From positions 62,001-126,000 of the forward strand of contig NZ_CALSFO010000002.1 in the NCBI RefSeq assembly GCF_943736975.1: a stretch of 64,000 nt of DNA. The letters run 5' to 3'. This document shows positions 28,061-37,369 of this stretch, one piece after another. Origin of the DNA: Streptococcus sp. Marseille-Q0941 (GTDB lineage Bacteria; Bacillota; Bacilli; Lactobacillales; Streptococcaceae). Each line of letters begins with the position of its first letter. Positions within the stretch are counted from its first letter, which is position 1. A program made the position numbers and the translations under genes. The notes beneath the pieces were generated by a model. That model searched no databases and had not been told where the DNA came from. It worked only from the letters and a program-made list of their open reading frames with translations.

Positions 28061-28069
28061 TGATAAGAT
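28061..28069 (+). promoter_or_regulatory. rlmD promoter placed for a leaderless mRNA
   Basis: TGATAAGAT is an extended -10; the ATG is 6 nt beyond it. Confidence 0.6.
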
Positions 28070-28075
28070 AGGGGT

Positions 28076-29443
28076 ATGAATTTAAAAGTCAAACAAAAAA
28101 TTCCATTAAAAATTAAGCGTATGGGGATTAACGGGGAAGGTATTGGTTTTTTCCAGAAAACCCTTGTTTTTGTTCCAGGCGCCCTCAAGGGAGAAGATAT
28201 CTATTGTCAGGTGACTTCAGTTAAGCGTAACTACGTTGAGGCTAAACTCCTTGAGGTTAATAAAAAATCTAAGTTTCGAGTGGTTCCAGACTGCACCATT
28301 TATAATGAGTGTGGAGGTTGTCAAATCATGCACCTACATTATGACAAGCAGTTGGAGTTCAAGACAGATCTTCTACATCAAGCACTGAAGAAATTTGCAC
28401 CTGCAGGTTACGAAACCTATGAGATTAGACCGACACTTGGCATGCAGAAACCAAAATATTATCGGGCTAAACTGCAATTCCAAACTCGAAGGTTCAAAGG
28501 GCAAGTGAAGGCAGGTTTATATGCTCAAAATTCCCATTATTTGGTCGAATTAAAAGACTGCCTAGTTCAAGACAAGGAAACGCAAACTATTGCCAATCGT
28601 ATAGCAGAGCTCTTGACCTATTATCAAATTCCGATTACGGATGAACGGAAAATTCTTGGAGTTCGAACTATCATGGTTCGTCGAGCGCGAAAAACTGGTC
28701 AAGTCCAGATCATTATTGTGACCAATCGTCAATTGAATCTGACTCAATTTGTGAAAGACCTAGTTAAAGATTATCCTGAAGTGGTAACAGTGGCTGTGAA
28801 TACCAACACTGCTAAAACTAGTGAGATTTATGGGGCTAAGACAGAGATTATTTGGGGGCAAGATAGTATACGTGAGGGTGTATTAGACTACGAATTTTCT
28901 CTTTCTCCTCGAGCTTTTTACCAGCTCAATCCTGAACAGACAGAAGTCCTCTACAGTGAAGCCATGAAAGCCTTAGATGTGACTGAGGAGGACCATTTGA
29001 TCGATGCCTATTGTGGTGTTGGAACCATTGGTTTTGCCTTTGCCAAAAAAGTTAAGAGTCTGAGAGGGATGGATATTATTCCAGAAGCCATTGAGGATGC
29101 CAAAGAAAATGCTAAGCGTATGGGTTATACCAATACTCACTATGAGGCTGGAACTGCAGAAGAAATAATTCCTCGTTGGTACAAGGAAGGTTATCGTGCC
29201 GATGCCTTGATTGTGGACCCGCCGCGCACTGGTTTAGACGACAAGCTCTTGGATACCATTGTCAAATACGCTCCTGAAAAGATGGTCTATGTTTCCTGTA
29301 ATGTATCTACCTTGGCGCGTGATTTAGTCCGTTTGGTAGAGGTCTATGACCTACACTATATCCAGTCAGTTGATATGTTTCCACATACTGCACGGACGGA
29401 AGCAGTGGTTAAATTAACCAAGCGCAAATTATCTCATAAATAG
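28076..29443 (+). CDS. rlmD: 23S rRNA (uracil-5-)-methyltransferase RlmD/RlmCD
   Basis: A 455-residue SAM-dependent RNA methyltransferase making 5-methyluridine in 23S rRNA. An N-terminal TRAM domain (residues 1-60) is followed by cysteines C73, C79 and C82 of an iron-sulfur site ([10 protein letters not shown]). The SAM motif is [11 protein letters not shown], the substrate motif DPPRTGLD, and the catalytic cysteine is C408 in VSCNVSTL. In pneumococcus one homologue (RlmCD) modifies both U747 and U1939; whether this is that enzyme or a paralogue cannot be decided here. A GGGG lies only 1 nt before the ATG, too close to act as a ribosome binding site. Confidence 0.9.
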   Translation: MNLKVKQKIPLKIKRMGINGEGIGFFQKTLVFVPGALKGEDIYCQVTSVKRNYVEAKLLEVNKKSKFRVVPDCTIYNECGGCQIMHLHYDKQLEFKTDLLHQALKKFAPAGYETYEIRPTLGMQKPKYYRAKLQFQTRRFKGQVKAGLYAQNSHYLVELKDCLVQDKETQTIANRIAELLTYYQIPITDERKILGVRTIMVRRARKTGQVQIIIVTNRQLNLTQFVKDLVKDYPEVVTVAVNTNTAKTSEIYGAKTEIIWGQDSIREGVLDYEFSLSPRAFYQLNPEQTEVLYSEAMKALDVTEEDHLIDAYCGVGTIGFAFAKKVKSLRGMDIIPEAIEDAKENAKRMGYTNTHYEAGTAEEIIPRWYKEGYRADALIVDPPRTGLDDKLLDTIVKYAPEKMVYVSCNVSTLARDLVRLVEVYDLHYIQSVDMFPHTARTEAVVKLTKRKLSHK

Positions 29444-29496
29444 AAATAACAGCTCGAAAATTTTTGAAAATCAGCTTTTGGCTTACAGAGTAAGAT

Positions 29497-29525
29497 TTGC
29501 AAGCGCCCCTAAATTATGATAAAAT
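29497..29525 (+). promoter_or_regulatory. tpiA promoter
   Basis: TTGCAA and TAAAAT are 17 bp apart, with TGA before the -10. Confidence 0.75.
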
Positions 29526-29560
29526 AAAGAGAAAATAAAATGAAAAAAGAGGTATGTGAA

Positions 29561-30319
29561 ATGTCACGTAAACCATTTATCGCTGGTAACTGGAAAATGA
29601 ACAAAAATCCAGAAGAAGCAAAAGCATTCGTTGAAGCCGTTGCCTCAAAACTTCCTTCATCAGACCTTGTTGAAGCGGGTATCGCAGCTCCAGCTCTTGA
29701 TTTGACAGCTGTTCTTGCTGCTGCTAAAGGTTCAAACCTTAAAGTTGCTGCTCAAAACTGCTACTTTGAAAATGCAGGTGCTTTCACTGGTGAAACTAGC
29801 CCACAAGTTTTGAAAGAAATCGGTACTGACTACGTCGTTATCGGTCACTCAGAACGTCGTGACTACTTCCATGAAACTGACGAAGATATCAACAAAAAAG
29901 CAAAAGCGATCTTTGCAAACGGTATGCTTCCAATTATCTGTTGTGGTGAAAGCCTTGAAACATACGAAGCAGGTAAAGCTGCTGAATTCGTAGGTGCACA
30001 AGTATCTGCTGCTCTTGCAGGATTGACTGCAGAACAAGTAGCTTCAACAGTTATCGCTTATGAGCCAATCTGGGCTATCGGTACTGGTAAATCAGCTTCA
30101 CAAGACGACGCACAAAAAATGTGTAAAGTTGTTCGTGACGTTGTAGCTGCTGACTTTGGTCAAGAAGTAGCTGACAAAGTACGTGTTCAATACGGTGGTT
30201 CAGTTAAACCTGAAAACGTTGCAGAATACATGGCTTGTCCAGATGTTGACGGAGCTCTTGTTGGTGGTGCATCACTTGATCCAGAAAGCTTCTTAGCATT
30301 GCTTGATTTTGTAAAATAA
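29561..30319 (+). CDS. tpiA: Triosephosphate isomerase
   Basis: The 252-residue glycolytic enzyme interconverting dihydroxyacetone phosphate and glyceraldehyde 3-phosphate. The catalytic lysine is in [10 protein letters not shown], the histidine in GHSERR and the glutamate in [12 protein letters not shown]; phosphate-binding QYGGSVKP and GALVGGASL are present. I chose the ATG at 29561 ([12 protein letters not shown]) because GAGG lies 8 nt upstream; an in-frame ATG seven codons earlier has no ribosome binding site. Codon use is strongly biased (GCT, GTT, AAA), as expected for a highly expressed glycolytic gene. Confidence 0.98.
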   Translation: MSRKPFIAGNWKMNKNPEEAKAFVEAVASKLPSSDLVEAGIAAPALDLTAVLAAAKGSNLKVAAQNCYFENAGAFTGETSPQVLKEIGTDYVVIGHSERRDYFHETDEDINKKAKAIFANGMLPIICCGESLETYEAGKAAEFVGAQVSAALAGLTAEQVASTVIAYEPIWAIGTGKSASQDDAQKMCKVVRDVVAADFGQEVADKVRVQYGGSVKPENVAEYMACPDVDGALVGGASLDPESFLALLDFVK

Positions 30320-30331
30320 TCTAGCTTATTC

Positions 30332-30384
30332 CAGACAGACAGTCAAAAGTACTAGGTGACTTTGACTGCCTGTCTTGTTTTTAC
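30332..30384 (+). terminator. Terminator after tpiA
   Basis: AGACAGACAGTCAAAG and CTTTGACTGCCTGTCT pair over most of their length, followed by TGTTTTTA. Confidence 0.85.
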
Positions 30385-30397
30385 TTGGAGCATTCTT

Positions 30398-30424
30398 GTG
30401 AAAGAGGAATTTTTTCTAGTCTAG
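30398..30424 (+). CDS. Candidate leader peptide of the ABC exporter operon
   Basis: An eight-codon frame beginning with GTG would encode MKEEFFLV. A TTGGAG ribosome binding site sits 7 nt upstream, a normal spacing. The stop codon lies in the middle of the first leader hairpin (30405-30434), so a ribosome translating or stalled on the peptide would keep that hairpin open. The arrangement resembles the short leader peptides that control macrolide and multidrug resistance genes by ribosome stalling. It is a prediction from sequence only, and such a short frame could arise by chance. Confidence 0.4.
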   Translation: MKEEFFLV

Positions 30425-30471
30425 AAAAGTTCCTTAGGGAAAGAAAGGCGTGCGAAAGCACGCTCTTTTCT
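30405..30471 (+). promoter_or_regulatory. Attenuator-like leader of the ABC exporter operon
   Basis: Two hairpins precede the exporter genes. The first pairs AGGAA with TTCCT and TTTCTAG with CTAGAAA (30405-30434). The second is GCGTGC-GAAA-GCACGC (30448-30463), followed by TCTTTTCT, and resembles an intrinsic terminator located 38 nt before the start codon. A terminator inside a leader implies conditional read-through. Linkage to the leader peptide at 30398 is inferred. The T-run is interrupted, so termination may be partial. Confidence 0.5.
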
Positions 30472-30500
30472 GCATCTTAGGAGAAAAAGAAAGGAGAATC

Positions 30501-32237
30501 ATGCTGTATATTTGGTCTTATCTCAAACGTTATCCCAAGTGGTTGATTTTAGACTTTCTCGGAGCAGTTTTCTTTGTCATTGTCAATCTAGGTCTACCGA
30601 CCGTTCTGGCTCGCATGATTGATCAGGGAATCAATCAAGGTAATGAAGAAAAGCTCTATTTTTGGGCCGTCATCATGTTGGTCATTATCGTCTTGGGAAC
30701 ATTTGGGCGGATAGTCCTATCCTACGCTGCTAGTAAGTTGACTACCAATATGGTTAAGGATATGCGCAATGATGTCTATGCTAAGTTGCAAGAGTATTCT
30801 CATCACGAATATGAACAGATTGGTGTATCTTCACTGGTTACTCGTATTACCAGTGATGCCTTTGTTCTCATGCAGTTTGCAGAACAAACCCTTAAGTTGG
30901 GTGTCATTACTCCCATGATGATGCTGTCGAGCATTCTCATGATTTTCTTGACTAGCCCTTCATTAGCTTGGATTGTCGCTTTTTCTGTTCCTTTTCTAGC
31001 TGTTGTAGTTTTTTATGTGGCAGTGAAAACGCGCCCCTTATCTGAGAAACAACAAAAAACACTGGACAAGATTAACCAATATGTCCGTGAAAATTTGATG
31101 GGTTTGCGTGTTATTCGTGCCTTTGCGCGTGAAGACTTCCAAGAAAATCGTTTCGAAGAGAAAAATGCCATCTATGCGAATAATTCGAATCGTTTGTTCA
31201 AATTGACTGGTTTGACGGAGCCACTTTTTGTCCAAATCATAATCGCTATGATTGTGGCTATCGTTTGGTTTGCCCTTGATCCACTGAAGCATGGAAATTT
31301 GCAGATTGGGGATTTGGTGGCCTTTATCGAGTATAGTTTCCATGCTCTCTTGTCCTTCCTTTTCTTGTCAAATCTCTTTACCATGTATCCACGTACGGCT
31401 GTGTCTAGTGAGCGTTTGAAGGAAATCATGGACATGCCTATTTCCATTGATCCAAATGAGGACGGAATTCAAGAAACAGAAACTCACGGTTATCTAGAAT
31501 TTGATAATGTGACCTTTGCCTATCCTGGAGAAACAGAGAGCCCTGTTTTGCATAATATTTCCTTTACTGCTAAACCAGGAGAAACCATTGCTTTTATTGG
31601 CTCAACTGGGTCAGGTAAGTCTACCCTGGTTCAATTGATTCCACGTTTCTATGATGTTACTCTGGGAATAATTAGGGTCGATGGTGTAGATGTTCGGGAT
31701 TACCGACTCAAATCGCTTCGTCAGAAGATTGGTTTTATTCCACAGAAGGCCTTGCTCTTTACGGGAACGATCGCAGATAATCTCCGTTACGGGAAAGAAG
31801 ATGCTAGTCATGAGGATTTGCACCAAGCAGCTGATGTTGCACAAGCCAAAGACTTTATCGAAAGTCGAGAAGAAGGATTTGCGACTCATCTGGCTGAAGG
31901 GGGAAGCAACCTATCCGGTGGTCAGAAGCAACGTTTATCAATCGCCCGAGCAGTCATCAAGGGACCAGACATCTACATCTTTGATGATTCATTCTCAGCC
32001 TTGGACTACCGTACAGATGCAATCTTGCGTCGCCGTCTCAAGGAAGTGACTCAAGACGCAACAGTATTGATTGTTGCGCAACGTGTTGGAACCATCATGG
32101 ATGCTGACCAGATTATCGTCCTTGATAAGGGGGAAATCGTTGGTCGTGGCCGTCATGAAGAATTGATGGAAACCAATGACATCTATCGAGAAATTGCTGA
32201 GTCGCAGCTAAAAAATGCGTCTCTGACAGAAGAATAG
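30501..32237 (+). CDS. Heterodimeric multidrug-type ABC exporter, degenerate-site subunit
   Basis: A 578-residue half-transporter with six transmembrane helices (residues 10-290) and an ATPase domain (330-578). Walker A is GSTGSGKS (367-374) and the signature LSGGQ (471-475) is intact. The catalytic glutamate after Walker B is replaced by D496 (IFDDS), and the switch histidine by Q527 (AQRVG). These two changes mark the non-hydrolysing site of LmrCD/BmrCD-type heterodimers. I chose the ATG at 30501 (AAGGAG upstream); an in-frame GTG at 30450 lies in the terminator hairpin. It pairs with the gene 10 bp downstream. Drug export is inferred. Confidence 0.87.
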   Translation: MLYIWSYLKRYPKWLILDFLGAVFFVIVNLGLPTVLARMIDQGINQGNEEKLYFWAVIMLVIIVLGTFGRIVLSYAASKLTTNMVKDMRNDVYAKLQEYSHHEYEQIGVSSLVTRITSDAFVLMQFAEQTLKLGVITPMMMLSSILMIFLTSPSLAWIVAFSVPFLAVVVFYVAVKTRPLSEKQQKTLDKINQYVRENLMGLRVIRAFAREDFQENRFEEKNAIYANNSNRLFKLTGLTEPLFVQIIIAMIVAIVWFALDPLKHGNLQIGDLVAFIEYSFHALLSFLFLSNLFTMYPRTAVSSERLKEIMDMPISIDPNEDGIQETETHGYLEFDNVTFAYPGETESPVLHNISFTAKPGETIAFIGSTGSGKSTLVQLIPRFYDVTLGIIRVDGVDVRDYRLKSLRQKIGFIPQKALLFTGTIADNLRYGKEDASHEDLHQAADVAQAKDFIESREEGFATHLAEGGSNLSGGQKQRLSIARAVIKGPDIYIFDDSFSALDYRTDAILRRRLKEVTQDATVLIVAQRVGTIMDADQIIVLDKGEIVGRGRHEELMETNDIYREIAESQLKNASLTEE

Positions 32238-32247
32238 GAGGTAAAGG

Positions 32248-34029
32248 ATGCAAAATCAATCTAGTCTAGCTCGACTATGGAGCTATTTAAAAGCCTACCG
32301 TTTCTCTGTTTTCTTTGCAGTTTTCTTGAAAATAATCAGCGTTGTTATGAGTGTTATCGAGCCATTCGTATTGGGGCTTGCCATCACAGAGTTAACGAGC
32401 AATCTCCTTGCTATGGCAAATGGAGTTGCAGGAGCGGGTATCAATACTTCTTATATTGCAGTGATTCTACTTATCTATCTCTTGCGTGGGCTTTTTTATG
32501 AATTGGGTTCTTATTACTCAAACTACTTTATGACCAATGCTGTGCAATCCATGATACAGGATTTGCGAAATGAAATGAGCAAAAAAATCAATCGCATTCC
32601 TGTGTCCTACTTCGATAAGCACCAGTTTGGAGATTTGTTAGGTCGTTTTACCAGTGATGTAGAGACTGTGTCCAACGCACTCCAACAATCTTTCTTACAG
32701 ATCGTCAATGCCGTCTTTACCATTCTTTTTGTGATGGGAATGGTTCTCTATCTAAATCTTCAGTTGGCTATCATTGTCATCTTGTCCATTCCGATTACTT
32801 ATTTTGGTGCTAAAACGATTCTGAATCGTTCGCAACCGTACTTTAAACAACAGGCAGCTATCTTGGGACGTATGAATGGCTTTGTACAGGAAAACTTGAC
32901 TGGTTTTAATGTTTTAAAACTTTTCGGACGTGAGGAAAACTCTCAAGAGAGATTTGAAAAGATTACCGATGAATTGCAACAGGTTGGCTTTAAGGCTAGC
33001 TTTATCTCAGGTTTGATGATGCCCGCTCTACATATCGTATCAGATTTGACTTATCTGATTGTTGCAGTTTTAGGAGGTATACAGGTTATTGCGGGGCGTT
33101 TGACGATTGGTAATATGCAGGCCTTTGTCCAATACGTCTGGCAAGTTAGCCAGCCTATCCAAAACATCACCCAGTTAGCAGGGCAAATGCAGAGCGCCAA
33201 GTCTTCGCTTGATCGTATTTTTGAAGTTTTGGATGAAACGGAGGAAGTTCAAGATCTTGAAGTGAAAGAACTATCACCTTTGACTGGGCAAGTTAGCTTT
33301 AGGAATGTTGATTTCCAATATGTAGAAAACAAACCGTTGATTCGCAATTTCAATCTGGATGTTGAACCAGGAGAGATGGTAGCCATTGTTGGTCCTACTG
33401 GAGCAGGAAAAACAACCTTGATTAACCTTCTCATGCGTTTTTATGATGTAACTGCTGGAGCCATTTTAGTGGATGGACAAGATATTCGAGACTTGTCTCG
33501 TCAGGACTACCGTCGTCAGTTTGGGATGGTCCTACAGGATGCTTGGCTCTATGAAGGTAGTATCAAGGAAAATCTTCGCTTTGGGAATCTTGAAGCAACT
33601 GATGAGGAAATCGTCGAAGCTGCTAAAGCTGCTAATGTTGACCACTTTATCCGCACCCTCCCTGGTGGCTACAACATGGAAATGAACCAAGAGTCAAGTA
33701 ATATTTCTCTTGGACAGAAACAGTTGTTAACGATCGCGCGTGCACTTTTGGCGGATCCTAAAATCTTAATTTTAGACGAGGCAACCTCATCAGTCGATAC
33801 CCGTCTAGAACTCTTGATTCAAAAGGCTATGAAGCGTTTGATGAAGGGAAGAACTAGCTTTGTCATTGCCCATCGACTTTCTACGATTCAGGAAGCTGAT
33901 AAGATAGTGGTACTTAAAGATGGGCAGATTATCGAACAAGGAAATCACGAAAGTCTCTTAAACGCAAAAGGCTTCTATTATGACCTTTATCAAAGTCAAT
34001 TTTCTGGGAAAGACACAGAAAATAACTAG
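32248..34029 (+). CDS. Heterodimeric multidrug-type ABC exporter, catalytic-site subunit
   Basis: A 593-residue half-transporter with six transmembrane helices (residues 15-315) and an ATPase domain (345-593). Walker A GPTGAGKT (382-389), Walker B ILILD with the catalytic E511, and the switch H542 (AHRLST) are all canonical. The signature is changed to ISLGQ (486-490). It therefore supplies the active Walker site, which works with the intact LSGGQ of the partner; its own altered signature faces the partner's degenerate site. This complementary pattern confirms the two genes form one exporter. The substrate is unknown. Confidence 0.88.
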   Translation: MQNQSSLARLWSYLKAYRFSVFFAVFLKIISVVMSVIEPFVLGLAITELTSNLLAMANGVAGAGINTSYIAVILLIYLLRGLFYELGSYYSNYFMTNAVQSMIQDLRNEMSKKINRIPVSYFDKHQFGDLLGRFTSDVETVSNALQQSFLQIVNAVFTILFVMGMVLYLNLQLAIIVILSIPITYFGAKTILNRSQPYFKQQAAILGRMNGFVQENLTGFNVLKLFGREENSQERFEKITDELQQVGFKASFISGLMMPALHIVSDLTYLIVAVLGGIQVIAGRLTIGNMQAFVQYVWQVSQPIQNITQLAGQMQSAKSSLDRIFEVLDETEEVQDLEVKELSPLTGQVSFRNVDFQYVENKPLIRNFNLDVEPGEMVAIVGPTGAGKTTLINLLMRFYDVTAGAILVDGQDIRDLSRQDYRRQFGMVLQDAWLYEGSIKENLRFGNLEATDEEIVEAAKAANVDHFIRTLPGGYNMEMNQESSNISLGQKQLLTIARALLADPKILILDEATSSVDTRLELLIQKAMKRLMKGRTSFVIAHRLSTIQEADKIVVLKDGQIIEQGNHESLLNAKGFYYDLYQSQFSGKDTENN

Positions 34030-34095
34030 AAAAATTCTCTTTCTTATTCTTAAATTATCAGTCTATTACAACTTTTTTAATGTGAGTTAATTTCC

Positions 34096-34124
34096 TTGCT
34101 TTTGTCTACTTGGAGTAGTATACT
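34096..34124 (+). promoter_or_regulatory. dpr promoter
   Basis: TTGCTT and TATACT are 17 bp apart. I see no clear PerR box around it. Confidence 0.7.
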
Positions 34125-34177
34125 GAGGTAGTAATCAATAAATATGGTTACAAAAATAATTTTACGAGGTGAGAAAA

Positions 34178-34696
34178 ATGGTTGAATTGAAAAAAGATGC
34201 ATTAAAAGATGTAGCAACATTATCTAAATCAGCGGCAGAAGCGCTAGTAAATACAAAGAAAGTTTTGAATCAAGCAGTTGCAGACTTGTATGTAGCACAT
34301 ATCGCTCTTCATCAAGTACACTGGTACATGCGTGGACGTGGTTTTATGGTATGGCATCCTAAGATGGATGAATACATGGATAGCCTTGATGGTTACCTAG
34401 ATGAAATCAGCGAACGCTTGATTACACTTGGTGGAAAACCATACTCTACTTTGACAGAATTCCTTCAACACAGTGAAATTGAAGAAGAAGTTGGAGAGTT
34501 CCGCAATGTAGAAGAAAGTTTGGAACGTGTCCTTGACATTTATCGTTACCTCATCACTCTTTTCCAAAAAGCTTTGGATGTAACAGATGAAGAAGGTGAT
34601 GATGTTACGAATGATATCTTTGTTGGTGCTAAGGCTGACCTTGAAAAAACAGTCTGGATGCTTGCGGCAGAATTAGGACAAGCACCTGGTTTGTAA
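34178..34696 (+). CDS. dpr: Dps-like peroxide resistance protein Dpr
   Basis: A 172-residue ferritin-like protein that forms a 12-subunit shell, binds iron and protects DNA from peroxide. The inter-subunit ferroxidase residues are in place: H48 (ALHQVHWY), H60, D64, and D75/E79 in [11 protein letters not shown]. It has the streptococcal N-terminal extension of about 20 residues. I chose the ATG at 34178 because GAGGTGAG lies just upstream. It is transcribed alone between a promoter and a strong terminator. Streptococci make hydrogen peroxide and lack catalase, so this protein is important for aerobic survival (family knowledge). Confidence 0.95.
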   Translation: MVELKKDALKDVATLSKSAAEALVNTKKVLNQAVADLYVAHIALHQVHWYMRGRGFMVWHPKMDEYMDSLDGYLDEISERLITLGGKPYSTLTEFLQHSEIEEEVGEFRNVEESLERVLDIYRYLITLFQKALDVTDEEGDDVTNDIFVGAKADLEKTVWMLAAELGQAPGL

Positions 34697-34714
34697 GATA
34701 GTCTATTTTTCTAA

Positions 34715-34745
34715 AAATCCGTAGAAGTTTTCTACGGATTTTTTC
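34715..34745 (+). terminator. Terminator after dpr
   Basis: AAATCCGTAGAA pairs fully with TTCTACGGATTT, followed by a T-run. Confidence 0.92.
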
Positions 34746-34787
34746 TATTCAGGAGGGCATTCCAAAACAGTCTTTTTTGAAGATTTT

Positions 34788-34796
34788 TGATAAAAT
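34788..34796 (+). promoter_or_regulatory. folA promoter, extended -10
   Basis: TGATAAAAT lies 27 nt before the folA start. Confidence 0.6.
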
Positions 34797-34823
34797 AGAA
34801 CTATCAATGAAAAGGATGGAAGC

Positions 34824-35330
34824 ATGACAAAGAAAATCGTAGCCATTTGGGCTCAAGATGAAAAGGGTGTAATCGGAAAAGAAGATCGCTTACCTTGGCA
34901 TTTGCCAGCAGAGTTAAAACATTTTAAAGAAACAACCTTTAATCATGCTATCTTAATGGGGCGTGTCACCTTTGATGGAATGGGACGACGTTTACTTCCA
35001 GGACGTGAAACCCTGATTTTGACGCGTAATCCCGAGGAAACAATCGATGGGGCTCTGGTTTTCCAAAGTGTTGAGGATGTTTTAGACTGGTATCATCATC
35101 AGGATAAAAATCTATACATCATTGGTGGCAAGCAGATTTTTCAGCTTTTTGAATCCTATCTGGATGAGATGATTGTGACACAAATTCATGCTCAAGTTGA
35201 AGGAGATACCTATTTCCCAGAAGAATTTGACTTGACTGCTTTTGAGAACGTTACAAGTAAATCTTATAATAAAGATGAAAAAAATGCCTATGATTTTACC
35301 ATCGAATATAGAAAGAGAAAGGAAGTCTAA
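34824..35330 (+). CDS. folA: Dihydrofolate reductase
   Basis: The 168-residue enzyme that regenerates tetrahydrofolate with NADPH and is the target of trimethoprim. Typical motifs are seen: [24 protein letters not shown] at the substrate site (with LPWHLP), [17 protein letters not shown], and the NADPH-binding IIGGKQIF. The segment following [16 protein letters not shown] carries isoleucine and alanine at AILMGR. Resistance cannot be judged safely by eye. It begins an operon with the small membrane protein, clpX and ysxC; the first overlap is one base (TAATG). Confidence 0.95.
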   Translation: MTKKIVAIWAQDEKGVIGKEDRLPWHLPAELKHFKETTFNHAILMGRVTFDGMGRRLLPGRETLILTRNPEETIDGALVFQSVEDVLDWYHHQDKNLYIIGGKQIFQLFESYLDEMIVTQIHAQVEGDTYFPEEFDLTAFENVTSKSYNKDEKNAYDFTIEYRKRKEV

Positions 35331-35500
35331 TGGAGCGCAGTATTTTTGGATTTTTTACAGCTCTTTTGTGTGCTGTCTGTCTTGTAGCTGGAACACACGC
35401 TTTTCGTAAAAAGCGATTTGGACTTGCTACTCTGCTTTGGCTTAATGCCTTTACAAACTTGGTAAATAGCATTCATGCTTTTTATATGACCTTATTTTAG
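35330..35500 (+). CDS. Small membrane protein between folA and clpX
   Basis: A 56-residue frame with a hydrophobic segment at residues 5-24 (FGFFTALLCAVCLVAG), a basic turn (FRKKRFG, 25-31), and a second hydrophobic segment at 32-56, so two short membrane helices. The ATG overlaps the folA stop by one base and follows AAAGGAAG. I do not recognise the family; pneumococcus has, as I recall, a small hypothetical gene in the same place. Its conserved coupling to folA and clpX suggests it is real, but the function is unknown. Confidence 0.72.
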   Translation: MERSIFGFFTALLCAVCLVAGTHAFRKKRFGLATLLWLNAFTNLVNSIHAFYMTLF

Positions 35501-35531
35501 ATAGAAAGAATAGTTAGAACGGAAGGGAATC

Positions 35532-36764
35532 ATGCCTACAAATAGGAAAAATGATATGATGGTTTATTGCTCATTTTGTGGCAAAAGCCAAGAAGAAGTT
35601 AAAAAAATAATCGCTGGGAACAATGCCTTTATCTGTAATGAATGTGTGGAGTTGGCCCAGGAAATTATTCGTGAGGAGTTGGCTGAGGAAGTTTTGGCAG
35701 ACTTGTCTGAAGTACCAAAACCTATTGAACTCCTAAATATCTTGAACCACTATGTGATTGGTCAAGATCGTGCCAAACGTGCTTTGGCAGTGGCTGTATA
35801 TAACCACTACAAACGCATCAATTTCCATGACACTCGTGAAGATCATGAAGATGTTGATTTGCAAAAATCAAACATTCTAATGATTGGCCCAACTGGCTCA
35901 GGGAAGACTTTCCTTGCTCAGACTCTTGCTAGAAGTTTGAATGTACCATTTGCTATTGCTGATGCAACGGCTCTTACTGAGGCTGGCTATGTGGGTGAGG
36001 ACGTTGAAAATATCCTCCTCAAACTCTTGCAGGCAGCTGACTTTAACATTGAGCGTGCAGAACGTGGGATTATCTACGTCGATGAGATTGACAAGATTGC
36101 CAAGAAGAGTGAGAATGTTTCCATCACACGTGATGTTTCTGGAGAAGGTGTGCAACAAGCCCTCCTCAAAATTATCGAAGGAACTGTAGCTAGTGTACCT
36201 CCTCAAGGTGGACGTAAACATCCGCAACAAGAAATGATTCAAGTGGATACCAAGAATATCCTCTTCATCGTGGGTGGTGCCTTTGATGGAATCGAGGAAA
36301 TTGTCAAACAGCGTTTGGGTGAAAAAGTTATCGGTTTTGGACAAAATAACAAGGCTATTGATGAAAATAGCTCTTACATGCAAGAGATCATCGCAGAAGA
36401 TATTCAAAAATTCGGAATTATTCCTGAGTTGATTGGACGCTTGCCTGTCTTTGCAGCTCTAGAGCAGTTGACCGTGGACGATTTGGTTCGTATTTTGAAA
36501 GAGCCAAGAAATGCCTTGGTGAAACAATACCAGACCTTGCTTTCATATGATGATGTAGAGCTTGAATTTGACGATGAAGCCCTTCAAGAAATTGCCAACA
36601 AAGCAATCGAACGGAAAACGGGTGCTCGCGGTCTTCGCTCAATCATCGAAGAAACCATGCTAGATGTTATGTTTGAAGTTCCAAGTCAAGATAATGTGAA
36701 GACAGTTCGTATCACAAAAGAAGCAGTCAATGGAACAGCTAAGCCAATCCTAGAGACAGCCTAG
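35532..36764 (+). CDS. clpX: ATP-dependent Clp protease ATP-binding subunit ClpX
   Basis: The 410-residue AAA+ unfoldase that feeds tagged or damaged proteins to ClpP. An N-terminal zinc-binding domain has C13, C16, C35 and C38. The AAA+ module shows Walker A GPTGSGKT, Walker B IIYVDEID, the pore loop GYVGED, the RKH loop (GGRKHP) and the ClpP-docking IGF loop (VIGFGQ). The ATG follows GAAGGGA. It is followed 8 bp later by ysxC, the usual streptococcal order. ClpX is essential in pneumococcus (family knowledge). Confidence 0.97.
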   Translation: MPTNRKNDMMVYCSFCGKSQEEVKKIIAGNNAFICNECVELAQEIIREELAEEVLADLSEVPKPIELLNILNHYVIGQDRAKRALAVAVYNHYKRINFHDTREDHEDVDLQKSNILMIGPTGSGKTFLAQTLARSLNVPFAIADATALTEAGYVGEDVENILLKLLQAADFNIERAERGIIYVDEIDKIAKKSENVSITRDVSGEGVQQALLKIIEGTVASVPPQGGRKHPQQEMIQVDTKNILFIVGGAFDGIEEIVKQRLGEKVIGFGQNNKAIDENSSYMQEIIAEDIQKFGIIPELIGRLPVFAALEQLTVDDLVRILKEPRNALVKQYQTLLSYDDVELEFDDEALQEIANKAIERKTGARGLRSIIEETMLDVMFEVPSQDNVKTVRITKEAVNGTAKPILETA

Positions 36765-36772
36765 AGGTGACC

Positions 36773-37360
36773 ATGGAAATCAATACACACAATGCTGAGA
36801 TTTTGCTGAGTGCAGCTAACAAGTCCCACTATCCGCAGGATGAACTTCCTGAGATTGCTCTTGCAGGTCGCTCAAATGTTGGTAAATCTAGTTTTATCAA
36901 TACTATGCTCAATCGAAAAAATCTAGCTCGTACCTCTGGAAAACCAGGAAAAACACAACTACTGAATTTCTTTAATATTGATGATAAGATGCGGTTTGTG
37001 GATGTGCCTGGTTATGGTTATGCCCGTGTTTCCAAAAAAGAACGCGAAAAATGGGGACGCATGATTGAGGAATACTTAACTACTCGAGAAAATCTTCGAG
37101 CAGTTGTTAGTCTCGTTGACCTTCGTCATGATCCGTCAGCAGATGATGTACAGATGTATGAATTTCTTAAATATTACGAAATCCCTGTCATCGTTGTAGC
37201 GACCAAGGCAGACAAGATTCCGCGTGGGAAATGGAACAAGCACGAATCAGCTATTAAAAAGAAATTAAACTTTGATCCAAGTGATGATTTTATCCTCTTT
37301 TCATCCGTGACAAAAGCAGGAATGGACCAAGCTTGGGATGCTATTTTAGAAAAATTGTGA
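36773..37360 (+). CDS. ysxC: Ribosome biogenesis GTPase YsxC/EngB
   Basis: A 195-residue GTPase needed for assembly of the 50S subunit. G motifs are clear: G1 GRSNVGKS (32-39), G3 DVPGYGYA and G4 TKADK. The ATG at 36773 follows TAGAGGTGA; an in-frame GTG two codons upstream is part of that ribosome binding site. It is co-transcribed with clpX (8-bp gap) and with ridA (9-bp gap). Confidence 0.95.
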   Translation: MEINTHNAEILLSAANKSHYPQDELPEIALAGRSNVGKSSFINTMLNRKNLARTSGKPGKTQLLNFFNIDDKMRFVDVPGYGYARVSKKEREKWGRMIEEYLTTRENLRAVVSLVDLRHDPSADDVQMYEFLKYYEIPVIVVATKADKIPRGKWNKHESAIKKKLNFDPSDDFILFSSVTKAGMDQAWDAILEKL

Positions 37361-37369
37361 GGAATACAA

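Noticed and set aside
35898..36407. Open frame of 169 codons on the minus strand
   Set aside because: Antisense to the conserved clpX core; no start signal.
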